This document shows positions 59,106 to 64,000 of a DNA stretch of 64,000 bases, piece after piece (positions within the stretch are counted from its first letter, which is position 1; every line of letters starts with the position of its first letter). Made by a program: the position numbers and the translations under genes. Source of the stretch: Paramisgurnus dabryanus (lineage: Eukaryota; Chordata; Actinopteri; Cypriniformes; Cobitidae). The notes below the pieces were generated by a model. It worked only from the letters and a program-made list of their open reading frames with translations, was not told where the DNA came from and did no database searches. The DNA lies in NCBI RefSeq assembly GCF_030506205.2, contig NC_133340.1:21834636-21898635 (forward strand), in the 5' to 3' direction.

Positions 59106-61300
59106 TAAAAATATATATTGATTTGACAAAACATTTTTTTACAGTGTAATTATATATTATTTTTCATTGCACGCTTTGTACAGAACATGATAATTGACTG
59201 ATGACTGAAGAGGAGACAATATAAAATTATTTAAAAAAAAATATGTTTTTATTAAAAAATTATGAAAAGGAAATCAAACTTGTCCTGTACCTCAAATAGT
59301 ACAGCATGGCTGTCAACGCCAAGGAAACATGCTTAATTCCCAGATTATGAATGTATAGCTTAAATGCACTATGAATCACTTGGGATATGTGTCTGTTAAA
59401 TGCATAAATGTAAGTAATAATTATTTTAAATCCAATCCACCAAAAGAAACTGTAGAGAAGTAAGTGATGTGAATTAAAACCTTTTTTTTTTAGACTGGTC
59501 ATTCCAGCATTCCTACAGTTGCGTAATAGTGAATTTATAAACAAATCTTCAAAAAGAGGAAAAGGCCCAAAGCAGTGGAATGAAAGATGTGATTGGACCC
59601 TTTAAGATTTACACTCTCCAGTTGAAAAACATTTCGTTCTGTAGCCCAAGTTGTGCTGATGGAGGACTTTGGACAAAACATACTGCACGTAACCCACAAA
59701 GATTTCACATAGTGTGCTGTAAACGTCATAAATTGGCTACTTTGCAATTTGACCATTAATCTTAAAGGCAACACAGATGTCTGTTTTGTGTTGTGGCTGT
59801 ATAGTATATACAGCAGGTGGCAGTATATAGCAATTCTGTAGTTTCACTATAGTTTAATCCTGCTGATTTCTGTCTTCATATGGCCTGCAGAAGCTTGTCT
59901 CATTACACCCATATTCTCTCCTAAAGCCCAAAGTGTAGTTTATTTATTTGTGCATGCTAGTTTACACCTGCTAAAGCTAACTAAAAGCCAAATGAAGTGT
60001 GAGTGTATATATATATATAATATAATAATAATAATAATATATGCTTTGACACAACTTTATCTGACATTTAGAAACAAAAAAGATTTTCTAAACAAACAAA
60101 TTTTTAAACATCCCATTGTCGACCTATCGGTTTATTCAAAATTATGAGCGTGGCGGCTTTTTGTTTGATCAATTCTTTATCCAGGGCCTTTTAATAAATC
60201 ATAATTGTTTTGCTGTGTCATGGTTGACTGTTTTGTGCATGCGATGCATGACCGGACTCAATGTGCTTGCATGGTAACAAGTTGTGTTCCACAGACAAAA
60301 ACCTCTAAGACAATATCTCTCTTTTCTATCTATCTCCAACGCCCAACTATCACACACACACAGGCAGACATCAGGACTCCGGCCAACCAGTCCTTTTGTT
60401 TCCCTCCCAAGTCCAAGTTCAGGGTATTTAAAACACACTGTAAACACTCTGGTGCTCATGGCAACTGTCGCCATGACGGCGTGACAACAAGCCTTTGGCA
60501 GCTGGGGTAACTTAATATTTGCCTTGCGTTAGCATAACATTTTCATTATGTAAGGCCGAGGCAGCGGGGCGGCGCGCACCCATTGAAGTTCAGAGCAGTC
60601 AACGGTTGCTATGTTGCTGTGTGTTGAGTTGCAACTGTGGCAACAAACCCATGTTGAAGTACTTCCTTCAGAGAACATCTGGTGAAAAAAATGTCCCGGG
60701 GGCGTAGTGTGCTCTGAGAGAGTGAGACAGAGAGAGGAGGGAGGGGTGAGAGACAGACAGACAGACAGACAAAGTGATATGAAACAGGCTCGTAGTGTAG
60801 TTGTGCCTATACGGTGTACAGACGTGTTTGATTTCTGTTGCCATGTGATCTGACTCAGTTCATTCGGTAATTGCATGACTGAGGAGAGACTAAAGGTTGT
60901 AAGGCGGTGTGAGTAAACCTGTTTATGTGTGTGTGGACTACACCCATGGCTACACCTGTGTGTCAATTCAACACACCACAATGACACCCTGCCGATGCAT
61001 GTAAAACACTATATTAGTCAAACATGCACTCAAAGGCTTTATGAGCTGTTGAGAAACAATTATGTGATTTCATTCCCACCATTAGGTTCCATTTTTACTG
61101 TATTCTGTTTGGGAATAACATTATAAAATGTGATGTTTGCTTCAGTAAAATGATATTAATTTAGACTTAGTACAGAGTAGACTACTATAGCCTGCATCTT
61201 TATAGAGGTAGTTGAGTTAATTGTGGTGATCCTCGGTGTGTCTCATATTACAAGTTGTTCATGAGTCATTGGGGCATAGGTAAATAAAGTAAAGGGTTAA
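59106..61300. other. lgalsl-peli1 intergenic region
   Basis: No gene recognised. It includes a short (ta)/(ata) tract near 60007-60040 and a gacagacagacagacagac run near 60752-60770. Frames such as 60529-60987 on minus show no domain or splice structure and look accidental. Confidence 0.5.
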
Positions 61301-61605
61301 GGACAAAGGATTAGCGCCTGGGACTACATTACCCACAATCCGCCGCGCACTCATTAGTGACGTCAGCTCTCACGTTTCGCAGACGGGAGCGCTGCTGATT
61401 ATCTGGGCAACTGTCAGTGCAGACAGACCGCTGGCGAGCCCGACAACCGCGCATCCAGCTTCATTCCTGGCATGCTTTTTGTATTTTATCGGAAAAATAG
61501 AGCAACTGTAAACATTTATTTGCGAGAAGTCTTGAGTCAGTCCACCTGGAGTTTGTTTTAAATTGACGCATAACTGCGAAGGCAAGATTAAAAGTTATAT
61601 TAGAG
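61301..61605 (+). promoter_or_regulatory. peli1: promoter and noncoding first exon, probably peli1
   Basis: A CpG-rich island carries a ZNF143-like site (ggactacattacccacaat, 61321-61339) and a perfect CRE, TGACGTCA, at 61358-61365. It ends in a consensus donor, tagag|gtaagc, at 61605. There is no convincing ATG frame before the donor, so the exon is probably 5' UTR. In human 2p14 PELI1 (an E3 ubiquitin ligase of TLR/IL-1 signalling) is the next gene after LGALSL, divergently oriented as here. The gene name is inferred from synteny only. Confidence 0.5.
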
Positions 61606-63469
61606 GTAAGCTTTTACCTTGAGTGAAGAATGCAAAGTATATTATAATGCAGCCTTGGTATGTTTTTCTGCAGTTAAAGATATGTTGCATTAAAGTAGGC
61701 AGAATTTAGAAAGCTTATCAAAGTTTAGAGAATAGCTATTATACATTCTTGATAGGCTACACTGAATGTCATTAGTAGTGTTTATAATTGTTAGTTTAGC
61801 GAAAATGGCTACACTTTACATCCGTTTTTTTAAAACGTAGGTTATATAATTTAATCAGAATATGGTTCATGTTTTGTTCAACGTATTAACTTAAAAATAT
61901 AATTTGCATATTTTGTTGTTGTTGTTATTGTAGTGAGTGGTTTTATAGTCATCCTGACTGATTCATTAATTGATTGACAGCTGTCTGCATAGTTGTCATA
62001 ATTGTCTCTGCCTGCCACCTTCAACGTTCGCCCAGGTTGTTCTCGGGTTTTGGTTGCCGCCCGTTTGAATGCTGCAGGAGTTTATAAATAAGCGCATCAT
62101 GTTACTATGGGTCTCTGTCCGTGTTTCCATGCCTGAAAAGGCTCCGGATCAGCGTTTATTTCATCGCAGTGAAATGCTCAAAGCCCCATTAACAGACGCG
62201 CGCAGGGCTGGATTGTGTGCGCGCGGGGCAGTGCCACCGTGCCATAGAAGAACACCGTGCGCGCGTGTGTTTAACTTCTGAGGTTGAAACAAGTATTTAG
62301 ATAACAAAAGTTTGCAAACTTTCATTTTACAACTCTTACCAACAATTAAAATATCAGGAGCCATGCTCCTTTCATAGCCCCAAACTGCACGTAGCCTATC
62401 ATAATATAAACATTGCGCATGACATTTCCAACAAAAGCTTTTAAATTTTAATAGTTTGCAGTGACTATAATTGCATTCATGTTTTATGTGGCTGTTGCTC
62501 ATTTGATTACAATATATTCCAAAGTACACACCGTCTTACAATTTTTAAATACTTTTTTGTTTGAAATGAAAGGTTGTTATGCGAATAAGTTGGTTTGATG
62601 AAGAAAACCCAAAGACCAATCACATATGAAGATATGATATGATTCCCTATTTTGGGGTGAAGACCCCTTCCAGATGATTTTACGTTAAACTGACAGACAT
62701 TCATCCACCACATCCAACAAAGCTGACAAAGGCTCTCATGGGGTCTTTGTGTGGGGCTGACTGTGAAAATACAGGCGTTCTGAAATGCTTTGGCAAGTGG
62801 GTTGGACACATTTACATCTTACAGACTAGTTTAGCAATGTGACACTTGCCTTAACAAACAACACTAACCTTTAAATGAATGTTAGTTTTGCAGCACCTAA
62901 ACCTGAGAGTTTTTAAACATGTGTAAGGATCTCTAGAAATACAGTGGATCAATTGAATACAGACTTTGTAATTGAGCAGTTATGGCCAACGGTGTTTAGC
63001 GTGGACTTCATCTCTGCATCAGCGAGGAGGTTGTGTGTGAAAAGATTCTTTGTTGTTTGACAGTGAAGTCACTCTTTCACTTGCGTGTCCCGTTGGTTTG
63101 GGTCTGTCCTGAGCTCGGCACCCAGCAAGGGGCTTTTAGACTGTGTGAATGAAGCTCTATGTTGACCCACCTTCTCTCTGGAGGAAACGACTCACACTCG
63201 TACTGGAGCTTTAGTTTTGTTATTAAAGAAAGGTGATCGAGGAGCTAATGTGACTGAAAAAACCCATGGACTAAAAGTGAATAAGTGTGTTGCCCAAAAT
63301 CACTGTGGATACAAGTTCCGTTGTTTTCAACATACTTCAGCCATTCAGTGTTTTTAAAAGCCATAGTTAAATTGAACATTCGCAAAGTGTCTGTTTGGAA
63401 ATACAGCTCTGTGGTTATAGTTTATTAGTATGACCAGTATGATGAGAAATAAGTATTACCATGTACATG

Positions 63470-63908
63470 TTACACTGGACCACAAAACCAGTCATAAGGG
63501 TAATTTTGTTAATGAGACTGAATAAATAAATAAGCTTTCTGTTGATGTATGGTTTGTTAGGATAGGTCAATATTTGGCCGAGATACAACTATTTGAAAAT
63601 CTGGAATCTAAGGCTGCAAAAAAAAAATCCTCTTAAAGCTGTCCAGATGAATTCCTTAGAAACACAAATTGCTAATAATGAATACATTTTTTATATATTT
63701 ACGGTAATAAAATGTATAATAAATCTTCATGAAACATAATCTGAACTTAATATTGGCTGCTGGGCTTCTGTAAAATGATGTTGATGTGGAGAAAGCTTTT
63801 TAACCCAATTCCACACAGTATACAGGAGTAAAGTACATGACAAATGTAAATGTGAATGCGTCTTTTAACTTTCTCACAACAAATGTGACCCTGGATCACA
63901 AAACAGTC
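63470..63908. repeat. 'ctggaccacaaaaccagtca' repeat, two copies
   Basis: One copy starts actggaccacaaaaccagtc at about 63474 and runs through ttgatgtatggtttgttagg and gagatacaactatttgaaaa. A second, truncated start (gtgaccctggatcacaaaac) is at about 63886. This is a family widespread in zebrafish-like genomes as I recall. Confidence 0.7.
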
Positions 63909-63927
63909 CTAAGTCGCACGCGTACAC

Positions 63928-64000
63928 TGTTTAAAAAATTCAGCATAAATTAAAACAACTTGGTTTTGCAAGTCAATTCAGCATACTATTTTAAGATTTG
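63928..64000. repeat. truncated MITE at window edge
   Basis: It begins cactgtttaaaaaattca and contains aaaacaacttggttttgcaa, matching 35584-35724. It is cut by the end of the window. Confidence 0.65.

Larger units (their letters stand above)
61606..64000 (+). other. probable first intron running off the window
   Basis: No coding exon is seen. If 61301-61605 is a first exon, this is its intron. It contains unique DNA, the repeat from about 63470 and a truncated MITE at the edge. Confidence 0.4.

Overview
The window is vertebrate nuclear DNA from a teleost, most likely a cyprinid. Genes have many short GT-AG exons. Myoglobin has the 147-residue fish length. Introns and intergenic DNA are full of short foldback DNA-transposon remnants and SINE/LINE tails of kinds common in cyprinid genomes. 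Nothing looks bacterial or viral. The species is not determined. All gene models were spliced by eye from open frames, splice sites and reading-phase continuity.

Layout, left to right: (1) 1-3.6 kb, repeat-rich, perhaps the 3' UTR of an unseen plus-strand gene. (2) luc7l (+, 4211-10408, 9 coding exons), a U1 snRNP splicing factor. (3) cenpm (+, 11861-14252, 6 exons), a kinetochore CENP-H/I/K/M subunit whose second intron is a 1-kb tetranucleotide array. (4) 14.3-20.5 kb, gene-free and repeat-rich. (5) mb, myoglobin (-, 21007-21673, 3 coding exons plus a noncoding 5' exon). (6) rab1, RAB1A-like (+, 23923-27591, 6 exons), divergent from mb. (7) 28.7-37.2 kb, gene-free nested transposon remnants, perhaps including the sertad2 5' exon and intron. 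(8) sertad2 (+, 37223-38251, one coding exon). (9) aftph, aftiphilin (-, 41210-46502, 9 coding exons, noncoding 5' exon near 50.5 kb), convergent with sertad2. (10) 50.7-53.2 kb, repeats. (11) lgalsl, galectin-related (-, 54082-57834, 5 exons). (12) 58-61.3 kb, repeats. (13) 61.3-61.6 kb, a promoter and noncoding first exon on plus, probably peli1, running past the right edge.

The right half (rab1-sertad2-aftph-lgalsl-[peli1]) has the same gene order and relative orientation as human 2p14, without SLC1A4 and CEP68. The left half joins genes whose human counterparts lie on 16p13.3 (LUC7L) and 22q (CENPM, MB). The genes are ordinary housekeeping or cell-type genes and form no operon-like pathway. 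RAB1 (ER-Golgi traffic) and aftiphilin (clathrin/AP-1 traffic) share a broad theme only.

I found no new multi-gene system. The most informative non-genic signals are three hAT-like elements with readable 8-bp target-site duplications, several transposon-in-transposon nests, a CRE/CHR-type promoter at cenpm, a long inverted repeat beside the lgalsl promoter, and a galectin-like protein that keeps part of the sugar-binding signature.
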